Shown here piece after piece: positions 17,214 through 26,193 of a stretch of 64,000 nt of DNA. The position numbers and the translations under genes are program-made. The stretch is from the NCBI GenBank assembly GCA_024275315.1, contig JAJRZK010000017.1, positions 1 through 64,000 of the forward strand. The letters are read 5' to 3'. The notes under the pieces are model-generated. The model was not told the DNA's origin. It saw only the letters and a list, made by a program, of their open reading frames with translations, and ran no database searches. The stretch's first letter is position 1. Each line of letters begins with the position of its first letter. Source of the DNA: Nitrospirota bacterium. GTDB taxonomy: Bacteria; Nitrospinota_A; UBA7883.

Positions 17214-17945
17214 TTATTCCACGTTTTCGGTAAGCTGAAGGAAAATTGACTCCAGATTTTTCATATCGGAATCCACCATTCGCCGTAACTGTTCCATCGT
17301 GCCTATAGCGATGATCTTGCCCTTGTTCAGTATGGCGATCCTGTCGCACACCTCCTCGGCGACCGCCATGGTATGTGTCGAAAGCAGCACCGCCGTTCCG
17401 GTTTTGGCCACTTCCCTGAAAAGTTCCTTGACCTGTCGCATCCCCTTGGCGTCCAACCCAACCATCTGCTCGTCTATAATGATCGCCTTGGGATTGTGTA
17501 TCAGCGCGGCGGTGATAATGAGCTTTTGCCGCATGCCGTGGGAATAAGTCTCCACAAGTTCATCAAGCCAATCGGTCAGCAGGAACATTTGCAACAACCG
17601 CTCCTGCTTGGCCGACGCTTCACCATCATTACTGTAGCCGTACAAGTCCTTTATGAATTCGAGAAACTCACCGCCAGTAAGCTTTTCGTATATGAATGGC
17701 TTGTCGGGCACGAAACCGATTATCCTCTTGGCCTCGACGGGTTGGCGCTGTACGTCGTAACCGCCGATCGTCATGGATCCGAAGGTGGGGGCGAGAAGGC
17801 CCGCGAGCATCTTGAGGGTTGTGGTTTTTCCCGCTCCGTTTGGGCCGAGCAAACCGAAACATTCCCCTTTCTCGACATGCAGGTCAAGCTTGTCCACAGC
17901 TATGGTGGAGCCGTATATCTTCGTGATACTGTCAATATGGATCAT
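17214..17945 (-). CDS. ABC transporter ATP-binding protein, orphan
   Basis: This 243-residue ATPase subunit has Walker A GPNGAGKTTT (about 34-43) and the signature YSHGMRQK in place of LSGGQ. Walker B reads AIIIDEQMVGLD, keeping the catalytic Glu, and the switch His is in STHTM. The Y-S-H-G-M-R-Q signature is typical of the ABC-2/EcsA-like exporter ATPases. No permease gene adjoins, since both neighbours are unrelated, so its membrane partner must be encoded elsewhere. The 3' end is convergent with the symporter gene. Confidence 0.9.
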   Translation of the reverse strand: MIHIDSITKIYGSTIAVDKLDLHVEKGECFGLLGPNGAGKTTTLKMLAGLLAPTFGSMTIGGYDVQRQPVEAKRIIGFVPDKPFIYEKLTGGEFLEFIKDLYGYSNDGEASAKQERLLQMFLLTDWLDELVETYSHGMRQKLIITAALIHNPKAIIIDEQMVGLDAKGMRQVKELFREVAKTGTAVLLSTHTMAVAEEVCDRIAILNKGKIIAIGTMEQLRRMVDSDMKNLESIFLQLTENVE

Positions 17946-18037
17946 TTACGCATTTTAACTTAAATACGCCGGACTGAAGCGATAATATGGTAAAAAGCAG
18001 CCCGTTGGAATTTTTTGAAACAAAAAGAAGCAGAGAA

Positions 18038-18087
18038 AAAAGCCCGATCCGGCAAGGGGGGAAGGGTGGGAACCCGATCGGGCTTTT
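18038..18087 (-). terminator. bidirectional Rho-independent terminator after hsp20
   Basis: The 12-bp perfect arms AAAAGCCCGATC (18038-18049) and GATCGGGCTTTT (18076-18087) are separated by 26 nt. On the minus strand the stem ends in a U-run and lies 48 nt after the Hsp20 stop. The symmetry allows function in either direction. Confidence 0.8.
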
Positions 18088-18134
18088 CTCCAGTGTCATC
18101 ACCGCAGGCGCAAAGGAACGCCCCTGCGTCGCGG

Positions 18135-18569
18135 TTATTTAATGGCGATCTGCTTTGGCTTGATCGACTCCGCCTTGGCAACGGAAACTTCCAGAACGCC
18201 GTTTTTGTATGAGGCGGAAATTTTCTCGTTGTCGATATCGGCCAGGCGCAACCTTCTTGCAAACTTTCCGTAGGTTCGCTCTACGCGGAAATGTTTCTCG
18301 CCTTTGTCCACCGTCTCGTTTTTCTTCTCGCCCGAGATTGTGAGCATGTCATTTTCCAACTCAACCTTGATGTCTTCCTTCTGGATTCCGGGCACTTCCA
18401 GGCGTATCTTATATTCGTTCTCGGTTTCGCTTACGTCCATGGAAGGAACCCAATGATCGTTTCCCGTCAACGCCCCGTGTGGCCAGGCGGTGTTGAAAAA
18501 GGTCGAAAAATCAAAAGGAAGCAATTCCGGAAAAGTATCTTTGCTGACTTCACGATTTGCAAGTAACAT
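18135..18569 (-). CDS. Hsp20-family small heat shock protein
   Basis: This 144-residue chaperone holds unfolded proteins without ATP. The N-terminal arm is followed by an alpha-crystallin domain from about residue 37 (WVPSMDVSETENEYKIRLEVPG) with the family hallmark SYKNGVLEVSVAKAE. A C-terminal IAI (I-x-I) motif mediates oligomer assembly. AAGGAGGG before the ATG is a strong ribosome-binding site. A candidate minus-strand promoter (TTGACT at 18666-18671, TATCTC at 18643-18648, 17-nt spacer) looks sigma70-like; I see no sigma32 or CIRCE element. Confidence 0.94.
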   Translation of the reverse strand: MLLANREVSKDTFPELLPFDFSTFFNTAWPHGALTGNDHWVPSMDVSETENEYKIRLEVPGIQKEDIKVELENDMLTISGEKKNETVDKGEKHFRVERTYGKFARRLRLADIDNEKISASYKNGVLEVSVAKAESIKPKQIAIK

Positions 18570-18744
18570 GATCCATCCCTCCTTAAAAGTTATTAATGGC
18601 TAACTCAAATTTATTATTGGTATTTTTTTATCTTTCAGCCATGAGATAAAATCGGCTCTACAGGCAGTCAAGCTCCGAGAGCGGATATTTCACTGATTTG
18701 ACCCTGCCTTGCAAATGAATGTGTGTGGCATGTTGAATGATCCG

Positions 18745-18772
18745 TTTGACATCTGGTTTAATGTATGTACAA
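18745..18772 (+). promoter_or_regulatory. sigma70-type promoter for the TPR-aroQ-pepP operon
   Basis: TTGACA (18745-18750) and TACAAT (18767-18772) are separated by 16 nt, upstream of an AT-rich leader and the TPR start at 18817. Confidence 0.65.
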
Positions 18773-18816
18773 TATAGATATATTATATATAATTAATATT
18801 AATTTTGATGTAATTA

Positions 18817-19548
18817 ATGGGCAAATCGCATCCAGGACGATGGCGTGGAAGCGCTCCGTATTGGGAAAAACTGGCAAAAATATACGCCCTGAAACTAAAG
18901 ACCAATCGACGGTCTTACATTTATATATCCCTGGCGGATGCGCTCGTAAATCTTGGCCGTGTAGATGAAGCGATCGAGACCCTTGAGTATGGCCTTGCGC
19001 TGCTACCGGAAAGCAGGGCGGCGAAGGTGATGCTGGCCCAGCTCCATTATGATCTTGGCGCCGTGGAAAAAGCCAAAATCATCCTGGAAGAAGTTGTAAA
19101 CAAATGGCCCGATGTTCCAGCGGCTGTGTCCCTGCTGTGCAAGATTTATCAGAAACAAGGAGCGCATCACTCAGCCTGGCTGGTGTCTGAGAGTTTGTTG
19201 GATTACTATCCCGATTCCACGTTCGTGCAGAAACTGGCCAGCGACTGCAAAGCGGCCAACGGCCCGAGTGAAATGGCCTTTTCCATAAGCAAGATGGACA
19301 TCCCGCCGTTAAAAGTGGATACGGATCCAGACAACGCCGGTACAAGACGGGACAGCGACTACGCGAAACGCGGAGCCGACAACTATGCGAACACGAATTT
19401 GATGGCCGGAGCAGACAGCGGACATAGCGACACAAGCGGCTTGCGCATGAGGCGGAAAAAATCGGAAGATAAAAAACCGAGGCAGGAGACCCTGTTCGCT
19501 CTGGAGACGATGCTTTGCCAGATATCACGGCTTAAGGAGGAAAACTGA
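18817..19548 (+). CDS. TPR-repeat protein
   Basis: The product has 243 residues. About three to four tetratricopeptide repeats cover residues 20-150, for example YISLADALVNLGRVDEAIETLEYGLALLP and the following AKVMLAQLHYDLGAVEKAKIILEEVV. The C-terminal 90 residues are charged and low in hydrophobics, probably disordered, and end in a short amphipathic helix (LFALETMLCQISRLKEE). No signal peptide is visible, so a cytosolic scaffold is likely. It begins the operon with aroQ, whose TTG start follows the stop by 1 nt. No specific role can be assigned. Confidence 0.8.
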   Translation: MGKSHPGRWRGSAPYWEKLAKIYALKLKTNRRSYIYISLADALVNLGRVDEAIETLEYGLALLPESRAAKVMLAQLHYDLGAVEKAKIILEEVVNKWPDVPAAVSLLCKIYQKQGAHHSAWLVSESLLDYYPDSTFVQKLASDCKAANGPSEMAFSISKMDIPPLKVDTDPDNAGTRRDSDYAKRGADNYANTNLMAGADSGHSDTSGLRMRRKKSEDKKPRQETLFALETMLCQISRLKEEN

Positions 19549-19549
19549 T

Positions 19550-20002
19550 TTGAAAAAAATTCTGCTGTTGCACGGTCCCAACCTTAACATGCTGGGCAAA
19601 AGGGAGGTGTCCATATATGGCGACACCAACTATGCCTCCCTCAACGACGCCATAGAAAAAAGAGGGGCGGAACTGGATCTCGTCGTGGATATAAAACAAA
19701 GCAACCATGAAGGCGAACTGGTCGATTATATACAAAACGCCACAGGCGTGGCGGATGTAATCGTGATAAACCCCGGCGCGTACACGCATACGAGCATTGC
19801 CATACGCGATGCGTTGCTCGCGGTTGGCCTGCCGGTGATAGAAGTTCATATGTCCAACATATACAAGCGTGAACCGTTTCGGCGGCATTCATATGTGTCG
19901 GACATCGCGGCTGGATCGATTGTGGGATTCGGGCCGGACAGCTACATTATGGCCCTGGACCAGGCGGCGAAAATGGGAAAGAAACTGCCGGATGATTCTT
20001 GA
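19550..20002 (+). CDS. aroQ: 3-dehydroquinate dehydratase, type II
   Basis: AroQ converts 3-dehydroquinate to 3-dehydroshikimate in the shikimate pathway. The 150-residue product has the type II motifs LHGPNLNMLGKRE, the active-site Tyr (SIYG), QSNHEGELVDYIQ and INPGAYTHTSIAIRDAL, with the catalytic His in VIEVHMSNI. The start is TTG, with AGGAGG 10 nt upstream inside the TPR gene. pepP overlaps its last 11 nt. The aroQ-pepP pairing is common in bacteria. Confidence 0.96.
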   Translation: MKKILLLHGPNLNMLGKREVSIYGDTNYASLNDAIEKRGAELDLVVDIKQSNHEGELVDYIQNATGVADVIVINPGAYTHTSIAIRDALLAVGLPVIEVHMSNIYKREPFRRHSYVSDIAAGSIVGFGPDSYIMALDQAAKMGKKLPDDS

Positions 20003-21098
20003 CGACCCGGCCCGCGGCGCATCTTTTACGGAAGCCAGGCGCGCAAGGCTTCAGGATAAAATAGCTTCAGAAAAGCTGGACGCTCTTATAGTCACCGAAA
20101 TGGTGAACATCCGCTATTTGACCGGATTTACCGGCACAGCGGCGATATTTCTTCTCACACCTCGTGATAGCTGGTTTTTAACAGATTTCCGATATGCCCA
20201 GCAGGCGCAAGAGCAGGTGATCGGCCCTGAAATTTCGCAATACAAGGAAGCGTTGGACACCCTGGCGGAGGTGTTGCTGAAGCTCGGGTTGAAAAACGTG
20301 GGTTTCGAAGCTGAGAGCGTCTCCGCGGCAAAAGCGGATCAGATGGGCAAGAAGCTGAAAAACTGTACGCTGAAACCGACTGTCAAACTCGTGGAATCGG
20401 TGCGGGTGGTAAAAGATGAAGCCGAACTCGAGGCCATACGCGCCTTGGTCGGGATGCTAGAAGCGGCTCTTCCTGAGGCGATGAGTCTTATAAGTCCCGG
20501 AACGGTGGAGCGCGATGTGGCGATTGAACTGGAATACCGGCTCAGAAAACTGGGCGCCCAAGGTCCCGCGTTCGACTTTATCGTCGCTTCCGGATTCAGG
20601 TCGGCGTTGCCGCATGGGGTCGCGTCGGGCAAGATAATAGAGGATAATGAGCTTGTGATTCTCGACTGGGGCGCCATGGGCTGGGGGTATCACTCCGATA
20701 ACACGCGAACGTTCGCTACGGGCGCCGTGGAAAAGGAGCTTGAGAACATATATCATGTGGTCCTGGAGGCCAACCAGGCGGCGATTGGCTGTCTGGAGCC
20801 GGGGGTTCCGCTTGAGCAAGTAGACCGGGCCGCCAGAGAAATAGTGACAAAAGCGGGATACGGCGAAGCTTTTGGCCACGGTACCGGCCATGGTGTGGGG
20901 CTGTGCGTCCATGAAGAGCCGGTTGTGTCATGGCGTTCCGAATCGGTCGCACAACCCGGAATGGTGTTCACCATCGAGCCGGGCATATATCTCCCCGGTA
21001 AAGGTGGCGTGCGGATAGAGGATATGGTTCATGTCACCGCGGAAGGGACCGAAATCATAACTGACAAGCTTGCCAGGAGCTTTCGGGTTTTAAGCTGA
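19992..21098 (+). CDS. M24-family Xaa-Pro aminopeptidase
   Basis: This 368-residue cytosolic metallopeptidase removes N-terminal residues preceding proline. The pita-bread catalytic domain (from about residue 130) shows the metal ligands in order: LDWGAMGWGYHSDNTRT (two Asp), GHGTGHGVG (His), FTIEPGIY (Glu) and GVRIEDM (Glu). The N-terminal creatinase-like domain has MVNIRYLTGFTGTAAI. The ATG at 19992 lies within aroQ. elongation factor P (efp), often the next gene in such operons, is absent; a chemosensory operon follows instead. Confidence 0.92.
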   Translation: MILDDPARGASFTEARRARLQDKIASEKLDALIVTEMVNIRYLTGFTGTAAIFLLTPRDSWFLTDFRYAQQAQEQVIGPEISQYKEALDTLAEVLLKLGLKNVGFEAESVSAAKADQMGKKLKNCTLKPTVKLVESVRVVKDEAELEAIRALVGMLEAALPEAMSLISPGTVERDVAIELEYRLRKLGAQGPAFDFIVASGFRSALPHGVASGKIIEDNELVILDWGAMGWGYHSDNTRTFATGAVEKELENIYHVVLEANQAAIGCLEPGVPLEQVDRAAREIVTKAGYGEAFGHGTGHGVGLCVHEEPVVSWRSESVAQPGMVFTIEPGIYLPGKGGVRIEDMVHVTAEGTEIITDKLARSFRVLS

Positions 21099-21109
21099 GA
21101 ACCCATCTG

Positions 21110-21138
21110 TTTTCAGGCCGGCACTGTGACGGTATAAT
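21110..21138 (+). promoter_or_regulatory. candidate promoter of the chemosensory operon
   Basis: TTTTCA (21110-21115), a 17-nt spacer and a perfect TATAAT (21133-21138) lie 78 nt before cheA1. No sigma28 flagellar consensus is seen. Confidence 0.55.
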
Positions 21139-21150
21139 GCAATGCAAGAA

Positions 21151-21167
21151 TAGCATTTGATATGCTA
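21151..21167 (+). repeat. inverted repeat near the chemosensory operon start site
   Basis: TAGCAT and ATGCTA are 6-bp arms with a 5-nt spacer, about 13 nt after the TATAAT box. This is an operator-like position. A 14-nt piece overlapping it recurs inverted at 63852-63865. Confidence 0.4.
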
Positions 21168-21215
21168 ATATATTGCTTTGCCATAACGTTTGTGCAATGA
21201 ACTGGAGAGCTCAAA

Positions 21216-24104
21216 TTGTCGCTTGACGGTTTTCAAGAAATTCTGGACACGATTTCAGAAGCAACTTCCATCGTATCATCATTAACCCCTGACCTTTCCG
21301 ACAAGAAAAGCATCTCCGACGTTATGCTTGCGCTTGAAAAAATCACCCCTGAAATAGGCAAAGGCCTTACCGGGAAAATGGCTGGCCTTTGCGAGTTGCT
21401 GGCGCAACTGTACGAAAAGTTCCTTATGGAAATGGTTGACGACGGCTCCGTCGGGATCGAGATGACTCTCCAGGGTTTGTCAGTTCTACAAGAGTCGATC
21501 GAGGAATCCTCGAGCCAGGAGACCCTGGACGAAAAGACCGTAATGATATCGACCAGCCTGTTCACGGCTTATGGTGTTTCTGTGGCAGGACTTGAGACAG
21601 GACAAACCACAGACTCACAAGAGAAGCCCGATGATACTCTCGCTCAAGCCGGGACAGGCGATGGTGAAAACCCCGAACCCGAGGACGCGGTGGACGAGGA
21701 TGATGATTTTTTCGCGGGGATCGAAACCGGCATGGGTTCTGAAAACGCCGGGTATGGAACCGTGGAGGAGCATGAAGAAGAGACCGAACCTGTAAACCCG
21801 ATAGTCGAAAAACTGAGCCAGCTCGCCAACGATGTCACCATGCTCGACGCGGATATGACCGATAAAAAAGTGGTGTCGGACATTATGCTGGAGCTCGAAG
21901 AGATCACGACAGACATGAATAACGAAGGGTGTGACCCCCAAGTGACATCCCTTACAAGCACGCTCGGTCTTTTGTATGAAAAAAGCCTGATGAAAGGGCT
22001 GGAAAACGGTCAAAAAGCCATTGACTTAAGCGCCGATGCGATTATGATCCTTTCCGCCTACTTTGAGCAAACCCACTCCCAGGACCTTCCGGTGCAAGCG
22101 ATACAAGTCAAAAAAAGGATTGAAAATGAATTCGGGCTCGCAGCTGGTGATGAGTCCCACGAATCGCGGGAACCTGACGATAAAGCTCCGCCTGCCGCAG
22201 AATCCCCCCAGGAGCCGGATAACGCCCAGGGTATGGTCACAGAAGCCGGCTATGACACGGTAAAAGTAGCCTCTGACGAGGACCTTCTCATTTACTGTGA
22301 ATTTGTCCTGGAGGTTAACGATTCGGTCGCAGGCATAGAATCGGACCTGCTGGAGCTTGAAGAGAGCCCGACAAACGAGGAGTTGATAAACAGCACTTTC
22401 AGGGCTTTTCACAGCATGAAAGGCGCCGCCGGTTTTCTTGGCGTAAACACCGTGAACATCTTATGTCACGAGGCGGAGACCCTTCTGGACAAATTCCGCA
22501 AGAAAATACTGGTCTGCAACCAGGAAATGATGGACGCGCTGCTCAAGACGGTGGATGTGATCAAGCTTGTCAACGAAGGGCTGGACGCCGGGTGCCAGGG
22601 GATCAAAGCTAAGCTGCCAAACGCAGACCTGGAGATGCCTAAGTTTCATATCGATTCACTGGTGCAATTGCTGACCAGGCTCGGGTCGGAGGAGCAGACA
22701 AAGGTAGTGGAACAGGATGTAGAAAAGGCTGATGCCGAGGAAGAGGAAAGTGGTGACGAGGAAATTGAGCCCATAGGCGCGATGCTTGTAAATGAGCAAA
22801 AAATATCCCGGGACCAGCTTGAGACGGCTCTGGAATCTCAGCAGGCGAAACCGTTGGGCGAGATTCTCGTGGATATGGGAGCCATAGAAAAAAGCGAGGT
22901 TGAACAAGCCCTGAAATACCAGGCCGAGAAGAAAAAGAAAGTACAGGCTTCATCAATCAAGATTGACACTGAAAAGCTGGACAGCCTGCTTGAGCTGGTG
23001 GGCGAGCTTGTAATCTCCCAGTCCATTGTCGGGCAGGACGAGGCCCTTGCCAGTGAGAACAACCGGGTTCTTCTTAAAAACATTACAAACCTCGGGAAGA
23101 TTACCAAAAATATTCAGGACCGCGTGATGACCCTGCGCATGGTCCCGTTGAAGCAGACGTTTCAAAAAATGAACCGGCTGGTGCGCGATCTGGCAAAGAA
23201 AATGAAAAAACCTGTGCATTTCAACATTTCAGGGGCGGACACGGAAATCGATAAGACACTAATCGAAGAGTTGAACGATCCTCTGGTTCATTTATTGAGA
23301 AATTCCATGGATCATGGCCTGGAATCCGCCGAAGAGCGTGTGGCCAAAGGGAAGGACAAAACAGGCAACGTATGGTTATCGGCTTCTCACAAGGGCGGAA
23401 ACGTCCAGATAGAGGTGATAGATGATGGAAAAGGTTTGGACCGGGATAGGATCAAACAAAAGGCGATTGAAAAGGGCTTGATACCCGCCGATGCGGAGTT
23501 ATCGGAGCAGGAGCTGTACAGCCTGATATTACAGCCCGGTTTTTCCACACACGATGTGGCGACCGACATTTCGGGAAGGGGTGTCGGTATGGACGTGGTG
23601 AAATCCAACCTGGACAAGTTGGGAGGGCGCCTGGAAATAACAAGCAAGCCGGGCGAAGGCTCCACTTTCATGATCAAGCTCCCTCTGACTCTCGCCATTG
23701 TAGACGGCATGATAGTCCGCATCGGAAAGGACAGGTATGTTATTCCCACCATATCTATACGAGAGTCGGTACGCCCATCCAAGGATTCGATTTCGACGTA
23801 TAAAAAGAAGGGCGAAATGATCGATGTACGGGGCCACCTGCTTCCAATGGTCAGGCTCCACAGGCGTCTGGGTATAATGGATGCGATTCATGAAAATCCA
23901 TGGGAGGGCATCGTAATAATCGTGGAATCCGATGGCAGGGAGTTCGGGTTTCTCGTTGATGATCTGCTCGGTCAGCAGCAAGTTGTTATCAAGAGTCTTG
24001 ACAAACGTTTCAAGGGGCTTCCAGGCATATCCGGAGGCACTATACTGGGAGACGGCTGTGTAGGATTGATCCTGGATGTAAGCAGTGTCGCGGCGTCCAA
24101 TTAG
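21216..24104 (+). CDS. cheA: CheA-type histidine kinase 1 with duplicated N-terminal domain and MshEN-like linker
   Basis: This 962-residue protein is an unusually long CheA. Residues 5-105 and 195-307 are two related helical domains resembling Hpt bundles but lacking the His. The true Hpt is at about 355-460, with phospho-acceptor His399 in FHSMKGAAG. Residues 519-567 hold two LG-x2-L...L-x3-L-x2-Q repeats like the c-di-GMP-binding MshEN motif. The dimerization domain (about 583-650) and the HATPase follow (N box LLRNSMDHG, DDGKGLD, GRGVGMDVV), then a CheW-like domain from about 827. The TTG start has TGGAG upstream. It leads the chemosensory operon. Confidence 0.93.
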   Translation: MSLDGFQEILDTISEATSIVSSLTPDLSDKKSISDVMLALEKITPEIGKGLTGKMAGLCELLAQLYEKFLMEMVDDGSVGIEMTLQGLSVLQESIEESSSQETLDEKTVMISTSLFTAYGVSVAGLETGQTTDSQEKPDDTLAQAGTGDGENPEPEDAVDEDDDFFAGIETGMGSENAGYGTVEEHEEETEPVNPIVEKLSQLANDVTMLDADMTDKKVVSDIMLELEEITTDMNNEGCDPQVTSLTSTLGLLYEKSLMKGLENGQKAIDLSADAIMILSAYFEQTHSQDLPVQAIQVKKRIENEFGLAAGDESHESREPDDKAPPAAESPQEPDNAQGMVTEAGYDTVKVASDEDLLIYCEFVLEVNDSVAGIESDLLELEESPTNEELINSTFRAFHSMKGAAGFLGVNTVNILCHEAETLLDKFRKKILVCNQEMMDALLKTVDVIKLVNEGLDAGCQGIKAKLPNADLEMPKFHIDSLVQLLTRLGSEEQTKVVEQDVEKADAEEEESGDEEIEPIGAMLVNEQKISRDQLETALESQQAKPLGEILVDMGAIEKSEVEQALKYQAEKKKKVQASSIKIDTEKLDSLLELVGELVISQSIVGQDEALASENNRVLLKNITNLGKITKNIQDRVMTLRMVPLKQTFQKMNRLVRDLAKKMKKPVHFNISGADTEIDKTLIEELNDPLVHLLRNSMDHGLESAEERVAKGKDKTGNVWLSASHKGGNVQIEVIDDGKGLDRDRIKQKAIEKGLIPADAELSEQELYSLILQPGFSTHDVATDISGRGVGMDVVKSNLDKLGGRLEITSKPGEGSTFMIKLPLTLAIVDGMIVRIGKDRYVIPTISIRESVRPSKDSISTYKKKGEMIDVRGHLLPMVRLHRRLGIMDAIHENPWEGIVIIVESDGREFGFLVDDLLGQQQVVIKSLDKRFKGLPGISGGTILGDGCVGLILDVSSVAASN

Positions 24105-24164
24105 GCCCCGGCCTTTTTAAAGTTGTGGCCAGCCGTTTTACGACAGCATAAAAAGAGAAGACAA

Positions 24165-24599
24165 ATGAGCGTTAGTATAATGATCGTTGATGATGAAGAG
24201 GGGATCAGAACATCTCTCGCCGCATATCTAAAGCTTGAAGGTTACAAAGTCAGCGTCGCGGAAAGCGGCGAGGATGCGATCAAAAAACTGCGCGCATCGA
24301 AGCACAACATAATCTTGCTCGACATAAACATGCCCGGTATCGACGGGCTAGAGACGTTGCGCATTATCAAGTCAATCGACTTCTCGATTCAGGTTATCAT
24401 GATAACCGCGTACTCAACATTTGAAAAGACGATGAAATCGCTTGAATTCGGAGCTTCTGACTATATTCTCAAACCATTTGATGATTTATCGGAAATACTG
24501 AGGCTGGTGAAGATTTCAGAAGAAAAGCTGGAGCGATGGAAGCGCAACGTGGGAGCTTCGATTATAAAACAAAAAGAAAACTTATCAAAATTGGGATAA
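24165..24599 (+). CDS. single-domain response regulator 1
   Basis: This 144-residue receiver has acidic residues DDEE, phospho-acceptor Asp in LLLDINMPG (near residue 52), the Thr in MITAYST and the Lys in LKPFDD. No DNA-binding output follows. Instead it has a short C-terminal tail (KLERWKRNVGA...KQKENLSKLG). It is more like a diffusible receiver than CheY itself and resembles regulator 2 in the same operon. It sits between cheA1 and cheW, so CheA1 is the likely phosphodonor. Confidence 0.9.
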   Translation: MSVSIMIVDDEEGIRTSLAAYLKLEGYKVSVAESGEDAIKKLRASKHNIILLDINMPGIDGLETLRIIKSIDFSIQVIMITAYSTFEKTMKSLEFGASDYILKPFDDLSEILRLVKISEEKLERWKRNVGASIIKQKENLSKLG

Positions 24600-24622
24600 T
24601 AGCGTTATCAAGGAGCTTTGTT

Positions 24623-25138
24623 ATGGCGGCACAAACGGATCAGAGAGATATAACCCAGGCGACCGCACAAGGTCATGAAGGGAAATACCTCACTTTTGTT
24701 TTAGGTGATGAGGAGTATGGCGTCGAAATCCTCAAGGTACGGGAAATAATCGGCCTGATGGAGATTACCATTGTCCCTCAAACCCCCGAGTTTATAAAAG
24801 GTGTAATAAACCTGCGGGGAAAGGTTATCCCGGTTATCGACCTTCGCCTAAAATTTGGCATGGAAGAAGCGGAGCCAACGGAGGAGACGTGTGTCATAGT
24901 TGTCGATATCGTGGGGACACTGATGGGAATACTGGTCGACACCGTATCAGAAGTGCTGGACATTTCGGCCAGCGAAATAGAGCCGCCGCCCGCTTTCGAC
25001 AGCAATATCGGCACGGAGTTCATCCTTGGCATGGGAAAAATAAAGGGAAGGGTAAAGATCCTGCTGGCCATAAGCAGGGTGCTGTCCCAGGAAGAGCTTA
25101 CCCGCGTTATACAGTCAGGCGGCCCGGGTAAGGGATAA
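24623..25138 (+). CDS. cheW: CheW scaffold protein
   Basis: CheW couples CheA to receptors in signalling arrays. The 171-residue product is a single CheW domain, with LTFVLGDEEYGVEILKVREI at the start, the receptor/kinase interface NLRGKVIPVIDLRLKFG and LVDTVSEVL. A start at ATG 24623 is fixed by AAGGAG 7 nt upstream. Longer in-frame extensions overlap the preceding gene and are unlikely. A 161-nt gap to cheR follows, without a clear gene. Confidence 0.95.
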   Translation: MAAQTDQRDITQATAQGHEGKYLTFVLGDEEYGVEILKVREIIGLMEITIVPQTPEFIKGVINLRGKVIPVIDLRLKFGMEEAEPTEETCVIVVDIVGTLMGILVDTVSEVLDISASEIEPPPAFDSNIGTEFILGMGKIKGRVKILLAISRVLSQEELTRVIQSGGPGKG

Positions 25139-25299
25139 CCAACCTTTTTGTCGGCACAGATACCTGTGAAGGAAAAGCTTCTGTGCAAAATGATCATAGC
25201 ATGCCTGCAACGAGTGTGCGGTTGGCGGGGCGGAGCCATTTTGACCTTGTCAATGCACTTGGAAAGGATTGAACATGAGCGGAGCATCCATAGTATCCT

Positions 25300-26169
25300 A
25301 TGAATAAACTGGATCAAAACACTGTCGTGCCGGGAGCCTTGCCCCTTAATGACAGGGAGTTCAAGCTCTTCCGGGATCTTATTTTTCTAAAGAGTGGCAT
25401 AAACCTTCACGACGGCAAAAAGGAACTTTTGCGCACCAGGCTTGGCAGTCGCATCCGGTCCAAAGGGTTGCCATCTTTCGCCAGCTATTATGACCTGGTA
25501 AGACGAGACAAGACAGGGGTCGAGTTAATGGGTGTGCTGGACGCCATTTCGACCAACATCACAAGTTTTTTCAGGGAAATAAACCATTTCAATTTTCTTA
25601 ACGAAGTGGCGATACCCCAAATAGTGGACAGAAAAGCCAAATCGGGCGATAACTCCATACGATTCTGGAGCGCAGGATGCTCTTCGGGCGAGGAGCCGTA
25701 TTCCCTGGCGTTTACACTCCTTGAACACAAAAAAATATCCCGGTCGTTCGAGATAAAAGTTTTGGCGACGGATATATCGCTTGAAATGCTCGAAAGAGCC
25801 TCCACGGGTGTGTATAGCGAAGAAAAGCTAGTCTCCGTCTCGAAAGATATCAAGCGCGATTATTTCCAGAAAGGCTCCGGGGACAACGCCGGGATGTATC
25901 GCGTAAAGCCGGAAGTGCGGCAGATAATATACTTCAAAAGGTTCAACCTGATGATGAACATATTCCCTTTCAAGCACAAGTTCGACTGCATATTCTGCCG
26001 TAATGTGATGATATATTTTGACAAGCCCACGCAGGAAACGCTGGTAAACAAATATTACCAGTCGCTGGGCCCTGGCGGATATCTTTTGATAGGCCACTCC
26101 GAAAGCCTTACAGGTGTTAATCACAATTTCAAATACGTCCGACCTACAATCTACCAGAAACCATTGTAA
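25300..26169 (+). CDS. cheR: chemoreceptor methyltransferase CheR
   Basis: CheR uses S-adenosylmethionine to methylate receptor glutamates. The 289-residue product has the small N-terminal domain (FRDLIFLKSGINL...KKELLRTRL), the TSFFREINHF segment and the SAM-binding RFWSAGCSSGEEPYSLA. The sequence FDCIFCRNVMIYFDKPTQ is the family catalytic region, and SESL lies near the end. No receptor (MCP) gene is present in the window, so its substrates are encoded elsewhere. Its presence with cheB shows that the pathway has methylation-based adaptation. Confidence 0.95.
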   Translation: MNKLDQNTVVPGALPLNDREFKLFRDLIFLKSGINLHDGKKELLRTRLGSRIRSKGLPSFASYYDLVRRDKTGVELMGVLDAISTNITSFFREINHFNFLNEVAIPQIVDRKAKSGDNSIRFWSAGCSSGEEPYSLAFTLLEHKKISRSFEIKVLATDISLEMLERASTGVYSEEKLVSVSKDIKRDYFQKGSGDNAGMYRVKPEVRQIIYFKRFNLMMNIFPFKHKFDCIFCRNVMIYFDKPTQETLVNKYYQSLGPGGYLLIGHSESLTGVNHNFKYVRPTIYQKPL

Positions 26170-26193
26170 CCACCAGGATGGAAACAGGAGAAC

